DNA of 64,000 nucleotides from Pseudoalteromonas shioyasakiensis (GCF_019134595.1 NZ_CP077770.1:1632001-1696000), one strand, 5' to 3'; shown: positions 43,538 to 52,089, numbered from the stretch's first letter. Numbers and translations are program-made. Notes: generated from the sequence alone by a model not told the origin.

Positions 43538-43686
43538 TAATTGATTGATTAAAAGAATCGAACTGCTTCTGATAGGGTAAATGCCTGTATTAGAGGTATT
43601 CATAGCACGAAGCTATAACTATGAAGTAAAAACTTAATTGCATACCAAATATTTATTGGGCATGGCTTTTGGTAAAAGGAAAAATA

Positions 43687-44580
43687 ATGTTAAAAAAACT
43701 AGCCTTATGTGGTTTGTTAGCGATAAGCACGCAAAGTAAAGCGGATGACTATTTACTTTACTTTATGGGGGGCCAATCAAATATGGAAGGTTTTGGCTTT
43801 AATAAAGACTTACCTGCGCAGTATAAAAAGCCAGTTGAAAATACCTTATTCTTTTTTGGTAACCCTGTTGCTGATGATGCATTAAATGGTGGCAAAGGTG
43901 TTTGGACCAATTTAATGCCTGGTTTTGGAACAGGCGCAAGATCGACAGATCATTCAATTATTTTATCTGACAGGTTTGGTCCTGAATTGAGTTTTGGTAA
44001 ACGTTTATCTGAGCTCACTGATAAGAAAATAGCCATTATCAAATATGCACGTGGAGGCTCATCTATTGCGCTTGGGGCTTCAGGCTTTGGTACATGGGGG
44101 CAGAACTATGCTGACAACACCAAGATTAACCAATGGGATAACTTTCAAACTACAGTAAGAGCTGCACTAGCTAACAATGATATAGATGGTGATGGTGTAG
44201 CAGATACTTTAGTCCCGGCAGGGATCATTTGGATGCAGGGTGAGGCAGATGCCTATCATGAGCAAGCATCTAAGGTTTATTTAGCTAATTTAACAAGCCT
44301 AATGAATGATATGAAAATGACATTTGGCGATAAGGCGTTACCAATTATCCTCGGCAGAATCGAAGACTCTGGTAAAACACCTCAAACACGCATGATGCCA
44401 TATATAGAGAGTGTATGGGATGCTCAAAAAAAGTTTGTTAAATCAAATGCTAATGCTCATTTAGTCGCCTTTGATGAGCCTGTCGAATTCATTGAAGATA
44501 AATGGCACTATAAAAGTAATTACTATATAAAACTAGGTAACCTTTTTGCAGAAAAAGCAGCCGAAACATTAGCTAAGTAA
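43687..44580 (+). CDS. Secreted SGNH-type carbohydrate acetylesterase (sialate O-acetylesterase domain)
   Basis: A 297-residue secreted protein with a signal peptide ending near SKA-DD. It belongs to the SASA/CE6-type SGNH hydrolases: GGQSNMEG (block I with the catalytic Ser), KYARGGSSI, the IIWMQGEADA block, and a C-terminal region with a possible catalytic Asp-x-x-His pair (EDKWHYKSNYY). A DIDGDGVADT loop could bind calcium. The ATG at 43687 is preceded by AAAAGGA; an in-frame TTG at 43669 is rejected. Together with the upstream esterase gene it suggests deacetylation of polysaccharides, though neither is tied to the starch operators. A terminator follows. Confidence 0.82.
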   Translation: MLKKLALCGLLAISTQSKADDYLLYFMGGQSNMEGFGFNKDLPAQYKKPVENTLFFFGNPVADDALNGGKGVWTNLMPGFGTGARSTDHSIILSDRFGPELSFGKRLSELTDKKIAIIKYARGGSSIALGASGFGTWGQNYADNTKINQWDNFQTTVRAALANNDIDGDGVADTLVPAGIIWMQGEADAYHEQASKVYLANLTSLMNDMKMTFGDKALPIILGRIEDSGKTPQTRMMPYIESVWDAQKKFVKSNANAHLVAFDEPVEFIEDKWHYKSNYYIKLGNLFAEKAAETLAK

Positions 44581-44610
44581 GCTTCTTTTAAATAACTACT
44601 TAAATAATTA

Positions 44611-44639
44611 AACCGTCGAATTAATTTCGGCGGTTTTTT
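44611..44639 (+). terminator. Intrinsic terminator after the SGNH esterase gene
   Basis: Stem AACCGTCGAA (44611-44620) with TTCGGCGGTT (44626-44635, one G-T pair), followed by T residues. Confidence 0.85.
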
Positions 44640-44663
44640 GTTTATAATAGGGCCAAATTTAAA

Positions 44664-45113
44664 ATGGAATTTACCGTGAATAAGCGAAATTTTATTCTTT
44701 TTATATTTATTCTCATTGCTTTACCTGTGTGCTTAATTAAAGCTGAGGCAGCTGAACTTAGGCCATTTACAACGGATGGTTGTAGTTCATTTCCTGATGG
44801 AACGTTGGCTCACAAACAACTGTGGTTGGCGTGCTGTACAGCCCATGACCTTGCATATTGGCAAGGCGGTACCTTTAAGCAACGTGAGCAAGCTGATATA
44901 GATTTAAAAGAGTGTGTTGCTAAAGTGGGTGAGCAAGAGATTGCAGTATTGATGCTTGCTGGTGTCAGAGTGGGGGGTACACCTTTTTTACCAACCAGCT
45001 TTCGCTGGGGTTATGGCTGGCCATACCCTAAGCTTTATGGTGAACTAACAGAGCAAGAGCGCTTACAAGTTGAAAGTCGTCTAGCTGAGCTTAAAACTGA
45101 TCAAATTAAATAA
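44664..45113 (+). CDS. Small secreted protein with a phospholipase-A2-like CCxxHD motif
   Basis: A 149-residue precursor (or 145 if the GTG at 44676 is the start). A hydrophobic signal (NFILFIFILIALPVCLIKAEA) is followed by a mature part beginning near AELRPFTTDGCSSFPDGT. The segment WLACCTAHDLAYWQGG contains the Cys-Cys-x-x-His-Asp-x-x-Tyr pattern of the secreted phospholipase A2 active-site helix, with the preceding GCSSFPDG possibly serving as the calcium loop. There are few other cysteines, as in bacterial PLA2-like proteins. A hydrophobic stretch VLMLAGVRVGG and a conserved FRWGYGWPYP patch follow. It converges on the binding-protein gene with only seven bases between stops. Motif is seen; enzyme activity is inference. 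Confidence 0.6.
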   Translation: MEFTVNKRNFILFIFILIALPVCLIKAEAAELRPFTTDGCSSFPDGTLAHKQLWLACCTAHDLAYWQGGTFKQREQADIDLKECVAKVGEQEIAVLMLAGVRVGGTPFLPTSFRWGYGWPYPKLYGELTEQERLQVESRLAELKTDQIK

Positions 45114-45120
45114 CCTATCG

Positions 45121-45840
45121 CTACCTAAATTCTTTACAGGTTTTAGATGCATCCTTGATCACAGTTGCGACAGCGCTTTTGGCAAAACGTGATGACATGT
45201 AAAGACCTAATTGGTAGTCCGGCATTTTAATGCGTGTGACGCCATTAAAGTGGTGAGGCTCAATATCTTTTGCAATCACAGCAGGAAGGGCTGTTATACC
45301 AGCTCTGTTCTTAGCCACAAAATCAACGGCTTGTTGCCATGTACTGACTTGATGTTCATGGCTTATCGATTCATTTTTATCAATGCCTAAGTATTTAAGC
45401 ATTAAGGTACGTGCCCCAGTTCCGCGTTTATAGACGATACCATTCAAGTTTGCCTGTCTGCGTAAATTCTCGATACTCAAATCTGGGTTAGTACTGTGGC
45501 TGATCAGCTCATATCCAACTTGATAAATTGTTGCTGAGCGAGTCGCAAATAGATCTCTCTGTGGTAACAATAAAAGTGGCATGGCAATATCAACTTCATT
45601 ATTTTGCAGCATTTTAATAAGCCGTGCTTGCGGAACAGTGATTACGTCGTAGTTGCTATCAAGTTGATTGATAACGCAGCTATAGGCTGATTTTAATTCA
45701 CCGTGAAATTGTTTGCGTGAGTACTTTAATGACTCGCCATTTTCACTTGATACACCAATCATTACTTTAGCGGAAATTGATTGGCTAAGTGAGAAACTCA
45801 TTAGAACAAATAAGGCGATTAAAAAACGTAATAAGTCCAT
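45121..45840 (-). CDS. Periplasmic amino-acid-type solute-binding protein (SBP_bac_3-like), orphan
   Basis: A 239-residue protein with a signal peptide (about 24 residues, ending SISA-K) and the two-lobed pattern of family 3 binding proteins: VMIGVSSENG at the start, a mid-protein VDIAMPLLLLPQRDLFAT stretch and a second lobe with IVYKRGTGARTLMLKYLG. There is no adjacent permease or ATPase, so it may be a sensory or moonlighting protein. Alone in its direction, it runs convergent to the PLA2-like gene. Many Alteromonadales have numerous such orphans. Confidence 0.68.
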   Translation of the reverse strand: MDLLRFLIALFVLMSFSLSQSISAKVMIGVSSENGESLKYSRKQFHGELKSAYSCVINQLDSNYDVITVPQARLIKMLQNNEVDIAMPLLLLPQRDLFATRSATIYQVGYELISHSTNPDLSIENLRRQANLNGIVYKRGTGARTLMLKYLGIDKNESISHEHQVSTWQQAVDFVAKNRAGITALPAVIAKDIEPHHFNGVTRIKMPDYQLGLYMSSRFAKSAVATVIKDASKTCKEFR

Positions 45841-46267
45841 TTATAAAAACATCATGTGGTAAGAGGTGAGTAATTTAGCAATGGCTACTCATAAATACAA
45901 TATGGTTGCTGGAGCCAAAGCAGTGTGATTAATTTTCCATATCAGCTTGCTGACTATTTCTTACTTTAAAACAATGAAATAAAGAGATTTTGCTCAGTTA
46001 AGCTGAAACTACCGCTGCTAAAATCATGTAGCATTTTGTAGCTTACAGATGAACTATCGAAAGATAAATTAAGACCTCTGATTGTTCATAACATAGGCTG
46101 GGGCCCTAAAATGGAAGATATGTTATTCACTTACAAAATTACAGGGCATTACCGATATAAACCCTAACATTCACACTAAGCTTCAATTAGTTACCACTTT
46201 AGTATACATTTAAGGTATTGCTGTACCTGTATTGGGTTTGGTCTGATTTTAACTTAAAGGGATTTAT
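45841..46267. other. Intergenic stretch with no identified feature
   Basis: About 430 bases between two divergent genes (the orphan binding protein and an unknown secreted protein). I see no open frame of note, no operator matching the two LacI motifs and no strong hairpin. It should contain two promoters. Confidence 0.4.
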
Positions 46268-47188
46268 ATGAAAAATGTTAGTAAATGCATTGCCAGTATT
46301 TTGTTGCTACTTCCGACGACTATTTTTGCTTCTCAAGAAGTTGTGATTGAAAAGTCAGATAAATTTACCGAGCTGTCAAAAGGCTTAAAGATAAGTGTTA
46401 GGACTGGCCCTACAAAAAATGCCAAAATTTATGACTTTTCGACAAAGAAACTAACCATCAATGATGAGCATGGTGCGCCTTTTCAACGTTACTATTTGCA
46501 AATTGCCACAGCAGATAAAGAATGGGCCAAGGAAATCATTACGTTTGATGGTAAAACGAATGTAATTGACTTAAATGCACTACTCTTTGGTCAATTTATA
46601 GACACTTCTGAACTAAAGAAATTAGACTCAGCGCATGCTTTTTCTTTATATAATAGTCTTGAAAGTATCCTTTTTGAAGAATACGGCACATTTGAACAGG
46701 TTTATAATAATGGCCTTGCTGACTATTTAAATTATATGTCGATAGACGCCGGTTTTGAGAATTACATAGCAAGAACCGGGGGAGCGGGCGATAAACTCAC
46801 AGAATCACTAAAAGAAATAAATATACCGCCTCTTATTGAACACCAACAATTAATGAGTGACTTTATTAAAGCTGTAAATCAAAAAGACAAAACATGGTTG
46901 CTGGCACAGCAAAGACCTAATTCCTCACAGCGAGACTCGGGAATTTATGCGCGCGGTTTAAACGTGCTGTTTGAGTACTTTGATAAAATTGGTAACCCTA
47001 CAAAGTTTAATATTACCCGAGAAACACAAGGTCGCTCTTATGACCTTAATTCAAATAAATACTTTATTGTTGAATTGCTTGAGCACAAAGGCCGACGAGA
47101 AAAAATAGAGATGGAGTTTATGTTTGTAGATACTTATGGTGGCCGCTTTATTGCTGAATACGACATTACAGGTGTTCGTTTTCGTTAA
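46268..47188 (+). CDS. Unknown secreted protein
   Basis: A 306-residue precursor with a clear signal peptide (MKNVSKCIASILLLLPTTIFA-S). The mature part starts with a beta-rich region (SVRTGPTKNAKIYDFS, then LTINDEHGAPF), passes through a helical stretch with acidic and aromatic residues, and ends in what looks like a small alpha/beta NTF2-like domain (WLLAQQRPNSSQRD, then FNITRETQGRSYDLNSNKYFIVELLEH). I do not recognise the family. A stem with a weak T run follows. Neighbours give no clear clue. Confidence 0.65.
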   Translation: MKNVSKCIASILLLLPTTIFASQEVVIEKSDKFTELSKGLKISVRTGPTKNAKIYDFSTKKLTINDEHGAPFQRYYLQIATADKEWAKEIITFDGKTNVIDLNALLFGQFIDTSELKKLDSAHAFSLYNSLESILFEEYGTFEQVYNNGLADYLNYMSIDAGFENYIARTGGAGDKLTESLKEINIPPLIEHQQLMSDFIKAVNQKDKTWLLAQQRPNSSQRDSGIYARGLNVLFEYFDKIGNPTKFNITRETQGRSYDLNSNKYFIVELLEHKGRREKIEMEFMFVDTYGGRFIAEYDITGVRFR

Positions 47189-47210
47189 GTAACGGGTTAA
47201 GTAAAGTTGA

Positions 47211-47241
47211 AAAGCCGCAGGTTACGAAAACGTGCGGCTTT
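47211..47241. terminator. Probable bidirectional terminator
   Basis: Stem AAAGCCGCA (47211-47219) with TGCGGCTTT (47233-47241) around a 13-base loop, between convergent genes. The T runs are short, so efficiency is uncertain. Confidence 0.6.
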
Positions 47242-47253
47242 GATATCTCTTCG

Positions 47254-49440
47254 TTATAGCCCTGCTTTTTTAGCGCGAGCAGTGTGTAGCTTTTTGTAAC
47301 TTTCGATTAAACGAAGGTGTCTGTCTAAGCCCTCAAGCTTCATGCTGGTTTCTGTTAAACCATAGAACATTACATCGCCGTTGATTGAGCCAACGACGGC
47401 ATCCATCGTTTCTTGACCAAACATACGGGTGAAGCTATGAATGTAATCTTCAATCTCAAGGTCATCGCTCAGTGCAACTTCTAACGTTGCGTGCATTGCC
47501 TGGTAGAATAAGCCGCGTTCAACAATGGTGTTGTCGTTATACTGTAAGAATGCTTCAACAAGCTCCATTGCTGCTTCTAAATCACCAAGTGCTAGGTATA
47601 TAAGTAGTTTTAGCTCAAGAATAGTTAACTGACCCCACACTGTGTTTTCATCAAACTCAATGCCAATTAACGTGATGATATCTATGTAGTTATCTAGTTC
47701 ACTTTCTTCTAGGCGCTCAACTAAATCAGCAAGTTGATCTTCTGATAAACGATGTAGATTTAAGATATCTTCGCGGAAGTTAAGTGCTTTATTGGTATTA
47801 TCCCAAATCAAGTCTTCCACAGGATACACTTCTGAGTAATCAGGCACTAAAATACGGCATGCTGTACCAAGATCTGAGAACTCAGCAATGTAAGCTTCTT
47901 TTCCTAAGCTTTCTAATATACCGAATAAGCTCGCTGTTTCTTCCTCATTGCTACCAGAGAAATCCCATTCAACAAACTCATAATCGTGTTTAGAACTGAA
48001 GAAGCGCCATGAGATCACGCCCGTTGAGTCAATGAAGTGTTCTACAAAGTTTTCAGGCTCAGAAACTGCCATACTATTGAACGTTGGCTTAGGTACATCG
48101 TTTAAGCCTTCGAAGCTTCTGCCTTGTAATAACTCAGTTAAGCTGCGCTCTAACGCCACTTCAAAGCTTGGGTGCGCACCAAAAGAAGCAAATACACCGC
48201 CTGTTTTAGGGTTCATGAGTGTTACGCACATCACTGGGAACTGACCACCTAGCGAGGCATCTTTTACTACAACAGGGAAACCTTGTTCTTCAAGACCATT
48301 AATACCCGCAACAATACCTGGGTACTTGTTTAAAACGTCCTCTGGTACGTCTGGTAAAACAATTTCTTGCTCAATGATTTGGCGCTTAACTGCACGCTCA
48401 AAAATTTCAGATAAACACTGTACTTTTGCTTCGGCAAAGTTGTTACCAGCACTCATACCATTACTTAAGAATAAGTTTTCAATTAGGTTTGAAGGGAAAT
48501 AAACCGTTTCACCGTCTGACTGGCGAACATAAGGAATAGAGCAAATACCACGTTCTTTATTACCAGAGTTAGTATCGATTAAGTGTGAGCCACATAGCTC
48601 CCCCTCTGGATTATAAATTTCACGGGTATAATCATCTAATATGCCCTCTGGTAGAGAGTCATCATCAGTCAGAGCAAACCACTTTTCATTTGGGTAATGA
48701 ACAAACTCGCTATTGGCAATGTCTTCGCCTAAGAACTGATCGTTATAGAAGAAGTTACAGTTTAAGCGCTCAATAAACTCGCCCAAAGCTGAGCATAGCG
48801 CGCTTTCTTTAGTTGCACCTTTACCGTTGGTAAAACACATAGGCGAAGCTGCATCACGAATATGAAGTGACCATACATTTGGCACAATATTACGCCAAGA
48901 AGAAATTTCGATTTTCATCCCTAACTCTGCAAGGATGGCCGTCATATTTGCGATGGTTTCTTCAAGGGGTAAGTCTTTACCTAAAATAAAGGTATTACTG
49001 TCACCACCTGGTTTTGCCATCAACATTGCTTGCGCGTCTGCTTCGATGCTTTCAACAGTATCGATTTTAAATTCTGGGCCAGTTTGAATAACACGTTTTA
49101 CTGTACAACGCTCAACAGAACGTAAAATACCCGTGCGGTCTTTCTCAGAAAGGCTTTCTGGTAACTCAACCTGAATTTGAAAAATTTGGTTATAGCGGTC
49201 TTCTGGATCAACGATATTGTTTTGTGCAACACGAATACCATCTGTCGGGATATCGCGTGAATTACAATACACTTTAATAAAGTAAGCCGCACACAATGCA
49301 GAAGATGCTAAGAAGTAATCGAATGGACTTGGTGCAGTGCCATCACCTTTATAGCGAATAGGTTGGTCTGCAATGACAGAGAAATCATCAAACTTGGCTT
49401 CAAGTCTGAGGTTGTCGAGAAAATTAACTTTAATTTCCAT
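47254..49440 (-). CDS. OsmC-YcaO fusion protein
   Basis: A 728-residue cytoplasmic protein made of two parts. Residues 1 to about 135 are an OsmC-like domain (GDGTAPSPFDYFLASSALCAAYFIK with a Cys that matches the peroxidatic Cys of the OsmC family, and ERCTVKRVIQTGP near the second Cys). Residues from about 150 to 590 are a YcaO domain with the ATP-binding signatures NGKGATKESALCSALGEFIERL and SNGMSAGNNFAEAKVQCLSEIFERAVKR, and a C-terminal TPR-like helical part follows. E. coli YcaO, without OsmC, is linked to RimO-dependent methylthiolation of ribosomal protein S12. The fused form is a known family of marine gammaproteobacteria. No substrate peptide gene is visible nearby. Confidence 0.9.
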   Translation of the reverse strand: MEIKVNFLDNLRLEAKFDDFSVIADQPIRYKGDGTAPSPFDYFLASSALCAAYFIKVYCNSRDIPTDGIRVAQNNIVDPEDRYNQIFQIQVELPESLSEKDRTGILRSVERCTVKRVIQTGPEFKIDTVESIEADAQAMLMAKPGGDSNTFILGKDLPLEETIANMTAILAELGMKIEISSWRNIVPNVWSLHIRDAASPMCFTNGKGATKESALCSALGEFIERLNCNFFYNDQFLGEDIANSEFVHYPNEKWFALTDDDSLPEGILDDYTREIYNPEGELCGSHLIDTNSGNKERGICSIPYVRQSDGETVYFPSNLIENLFLSNGMSAGNNFAEAKVQCLSEIFERAVKRQIIEQEIVLPDVPEDVLNKYPGIVAGINGLEEQGFPVVVKDASLGGQFPVMCVTLMNPKTGGVFASFGAHPSFEVALERSLTELLQGRSFEGLNDVPKPTFNSMAVSEPENFVEHFIDSTGVISWRFFSSKHDYEFVEWDFSGSNEEETASLFGILESLGKEAYIAEFSDLGTACRILVPDYSEVYPVEDLIWDNTNKALNFREDILNLHRLSEDQLADLVERLEESELDNYIDIITLIGIEFDENTVWGQLTILELKLLIYLALGDLEAAMELVEAFLQYNDNTIVERGLFYQAMHATLEVALSDDLEIEDYIHSFTRMFGQETMDAVVGSINGDVMFYGLTETSMKLEGLDRHLRLIESYKKLHTARAKKAGL

Positions 49441-49605
49441 TAAAAAATTCCACCTTTGTGCGCGTTGTTATCTAAAGCTTTGTTTGCCAGATAAGCGTTT
49501 TCAACATAATAGGCGTAATTATCTGCTTTTTCGAAGTAATAGTCTTGGGTAAATCAAAAAAAAACTAATTTTAATGCAATAAGTTTTTGGTTGGGTAGGG
49601 AGTAG

Positions 49606-49627
49606 GCGATAACAAAGCTGTTATCGC
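49606..49627. repeat. Hairpin at the end of the LacI-type regulator gene
   Basis: Perfect nine-base stem GCGATAACA with TGTTATCGC around an AAGC loop, immediately after the regulator stop (minus strand). There is no T run, so it may serve as a weak terminator or RNA-stabilising stem. Confidence 0.45.
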
Positions 49628-49633
49628 TAAAAA

Positions 49634-50653
49634 TTAAACACTCGAACCGCGAATAATTAACCGCGGTGGTAAAAGGGTATTCTCTACATCTTCACCACGA
49701 ATGAGTTTGAGCAGGTTATCGACCAACATTTGACCGGCGAGGGTGGTGTCTTGTTGTACGGTGGTAAGTGGTGGGTTTACAAAGCTGGCAACCGCAATGT
49801 TATCAAAACCAACAACATGTACATCATCAGGAACCTTGATTTTTGCTTCTTTCAGTGCGCGAATAGCACCAATAGCAATAAGATCACTGGCGGCAAACAA
49901 TGAGTTAAAACGAATGTTATTTGCTATGAGGGAACGAGTCGCGTGATAGCCTGATTCTTCTGTAGAAATAGCATTTGCCATCTTACGTTCGTTTAAAGCC
50001 ACGCCTTTGGCTAAGAACGCATCTTTAAAGCCTTGGTAGCGAGCAAAAAACTCAGGGCTATGATCAGAAGCATCACCAATAAATGCACAATCAGTTCTAC
50101 CGGTTGCAAGTAAATGCTCAGCTGCTAATTTACCACCGCCGTAGTTATCGCAGCTGACCGTTAAATCTGGACGGTTATCTACGCTTGCACCCCAACAGAC
50201 AAACTTAGTGTGTTGGTCAATTAAGGTTTTAAATTTAGGTTGATAATCGAGGTAATCACCATAACCGAGCAAGATTAGGCCATCTGCACGGTGGCTGTCT
50301 TCATAATCGGCTTGCCAATCAGAGCTGCTCGACTGAAACGATACCAGTAAGTCGTAGCCTTCTTTTGCACAGGCTCTCGTAATACTGCCCAGCATCGCCA
50401 AAAAGAAAGGGTTTATTTGTGATTCATCCGAAGTGGGATCTTCAAATAATAACAGAGCGAGGGTGCTACTTTGTTGAGTTCTTAAGTTACTGGCATTTTT
50501 ATCAACTTTATAGTTGAGCTGTTTTGCTACCTCATGAACACGTCGACGCGTTTCTTCGTTGACCAAAGGGCTATTTCGCAGCGCGCGAGACACGGTTGAC
50601 TGCGACACACCCGCATAATGTGCAATGTCAAAAGATGTCGCCTTACCTTTCAT
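49634..50653 (-). CDS. LacI-family regulator, probable repressor of the starch/maltodextrin genes
   Basis: A 339-residue LacI-type protein: N-terminal helix-turn-helix (ATSFDIAHYAGVSQSTVSRAL) and hinge, then a periplasmic-binding-like ligand domain (LALLLFEDP, CDNYGGGKLAAEHLL, FAASDLIAIGAIRAL, HVVGFDNIAVAS). The longer open frame from 50755 would add 34 residues before the HTH, which is unusual, so I take the ATG at 50653. A starch-type operator (50819-50832) lies about 166 bases upstream, consistent with autoregulation and control of the locus at 28-42 kb. Divergent to glk. The ligand is probably maltose or a maltodextrin, by inference. Confidence 0.85.
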   Translation of the reverse strand: MKGKATSFDIAHYAGVSQSTVSRALRNSPLVNEETRRRVHEVAKQLNYKVDKNASNLRTQQSSTLALLLFEDPTSDESQINPFFLAMLGSITRACAKEGYDLLVSFQSSSSDWQADYEDSHRADGLILLGYGDYLDYQPKFKTLIDQHTKFVCWGASVDNRPDLTVSCDNYGGGKLAAEHLLATGRTDCAFIGDASDHSPEFFARYQGFKDAFLAKGVALNERKMANAISTEESGYHATRSLIANNIRFNSLFAASDLIAIGAIRALKEAKIKVPDDVHVVGFDNIAVASFVNPPLTTVQQDTTLAGQMLVDNLLKLIRGEDVENTLLPPRLIIRGSSV

Positions 50654-50818
50654 ATGGTTACCAAATAACAGAAGTAGTAATTGCCATTTTCGGCTATTTA
50701 ATATTTTTTTCAAGCTATTTGTGACAAGCGGCATGTGTGTGGCTGTTCTGTACACAGCTAGGTATTTTTTATGCGTATATAAATGCTTTTTCGATACTTA
50801 ATACGCAGGTTTTATCAA

Positions 50819-50832
50819 TAAATACGTATGCA
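50819..50832. promoter_or_regulatory. LacI-type operator, starch regulon, site 4
   Basis: TAAATACGTATGCA shares the ATACGTATGCA core with the three sites in the starch locus. It lies between the LacI-type regulator gene and glk, 49 bases (centre to centre) from the glucose-type operator. Confidence 0.72.
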
Positions 50833-50855
50833 TGCACAAATAATGAAAATTTTTA

Positions 50856-50885
50856 TTGATCCTAATCTGACACCGGTGTCATAAT
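50856..50885 (+). promoter_or_regulatory. Candidate glk promoter overlapped by an operator
   Basis: TTGATC (50856-50861) and CATAAT (50880-50885) are spaced by 18 bases, with the operator at 50868-50881 filling the spacer. This arrangement would let the bound repressor block RNA polymerase. Box assignment is by eye. Confidence 0.45.
50868..50881. promoter_or_regulatory. LacI-type operator, glucose/ED regulon, site 1
   Basis: TGACACCGGTGTCA is a perfect 14-base palindrome with the central CG of LacI operators. It is repeated twice before edd and is therefore assigned to the LacI gene next to glk. Confidence 0.8.
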
Positions 50886-51068
50886 GTCACTGTTTTATCA
50901 TTTTGTTGTCAAAACGTATTTGGCTGCCCATTCATTTGGGCAGCATTTTTTTAATACAAAAGATAGCTTCTTTGAGGCAATGACCCAAAGTTTAGCAGAC
51001 ACAGTGGCTTTGCCATTGAAAACTAGAACAATAAGCGGCAACTAGCTTAGACAAATAGAGAAAACATC

Positions 51069-52067
51069 ATGAACACACAGACAACTACAGAATTCGCTCC
51101 TATTCTTGTTGCCGATATCGGCGGCACTAACGCTCGTTTCGCTTTAATCACTGACTTTAATGCACAAACTAACCAGTTTGTTATCGAGCACAATTTAACA
51201 TTCCCTAGTGCAGATTTTGGCTCTTTAGAAAGTGCGATAAACCAGTACTTTAGCCAAATTTCGTTTCCTAAGCCAAGCCGTGCATGTTTAGCGGTAGCAG
51301 GCCCGATTAAAGCAGGCCAAGTTCACTTAACAAACCTTGGCTGGCACTTTAACGTTGCGGATTTAAAAGCAGAGTTTTCATTTGAGCAACTTGAAGTAAT
51401 CAATGATTTTGCAGCATTTGCTTATGCAGCGCCTTATTTAGATGATTCGCAAAATATGGCTGTTAAAGCAGGTCAGGCTGATGAAAATGCGAATATCGCA
51501 GTTATGGGGCCAGGTACAGGTTTTGGTGCTGCGTGTTTAGTTCGCACATCACAGGGCAGCGCTGTACTTAGCTGCGAAGCAGGGCACATTACCCTTGCGG
51601 CAGTGACAGAGTTAGACCGCCAGTTAATCAGTGAACTTAAAAAGCAGTTAAATCATGTATCTGTAGAGACCGTTTTTTCAGGCCCAGGTATTGCTCATTT
51701 ATACCGCGCTATGGCCGCGGTAAAAGGTGTTGAAGCGAAAAATTTAGATGCTGCACAAATCAGCGAGCTTGCAACCACTGGTCAGTGTGAAGTCTGTGAT
51801 GCAACACTCAATCAATTTTGTGATTGGATTGGCAGCGTAGCAGGGGACTTAGCCCTGACATTTGGCGCATTAGGTGGCGTATTTATTGGCGGTGGTATTT
51901 TACCTCGCATGCAACAACGTCTATTATCTAGTCGATTTGTTGAGCGTTTTGCAGACAAAGGCATTATGTCGCAATATACTTCACAGATCCCCGTTACGCT
52001 TGTAACACAAGACAACATTCCATTCATTGGTGCTGCTGCGTGTATACATGTTAAAAGTAACGCGTAA
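51069..52067 (+). CDS. glk: Glucokinase (Glk family)
   Basis: Phosphorylates glucose with ATP to glucose-6-phosphate. The 332-residue protein is of the E. coli Glk type, not ROK: ATP-binding ADIGGTNARFAL near the N-terminus, INDFAAFAYA with catalytic Asp113, GPGTGFGAACL and CEAGHITLAA, and a C-terminal GGVFIGGGI. The TonB-starch locus and ED genes make it the entry point for glucose released from starch. It is followed after a short gap by a second LacI gene and probably forms an operon with it. Confidence 0.93.
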   Translation: MNTQTTTEFAPILVADIGGTNARFALITDFNAQTNQFVIEHNLTFPSADFGSLESAINQYFSQISFPKPSRACLAVAGPIKAGQVHLTNLGWHFNVADLKAEFSFEQLEVINDFAAFAYAAPYLDDSQNMAVKAGQADENANIAVMGPGTGFGAACLVRTSQGSAVLSCEAGHITLAAVTELDRQLISELKKQLNHVSVETVFSGPGIAHLYRAMAAVKGVEAKNLDAAQISELATTGQCEVCDATLNQFCDWIGSVAGDLALTFGALGGVFIGGGILPRMQQRLLSSRFVERFADKGIMSQYTSQIPVTLVTQDNIPFIGAAACIHVKSNA

Positions 52068-52089
52068 TTAGCAGTTGGATGTAGAGCGG

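Noticed and set aside
43669..43686. TTG start of the SGNH esterase
   Set aside because: The AAAAGGA site at 43674-43680 places initiation at ATG 43687, which also gives a normal signal peptide.
47254..49440. RiPP (thiazole/oxazole peptide) cluster around YcaO
   Set aside because: No precursor peptide, dehydrogenase or protease gene adjacent; the OsmC-YcaO type is linked to housekeeping.
50654..50755. N-terminal extension of the LacI-type regulator
   Set aside because: LacI proteins begin with the HTH; 34 extra hydrophobic residues would be atypical.
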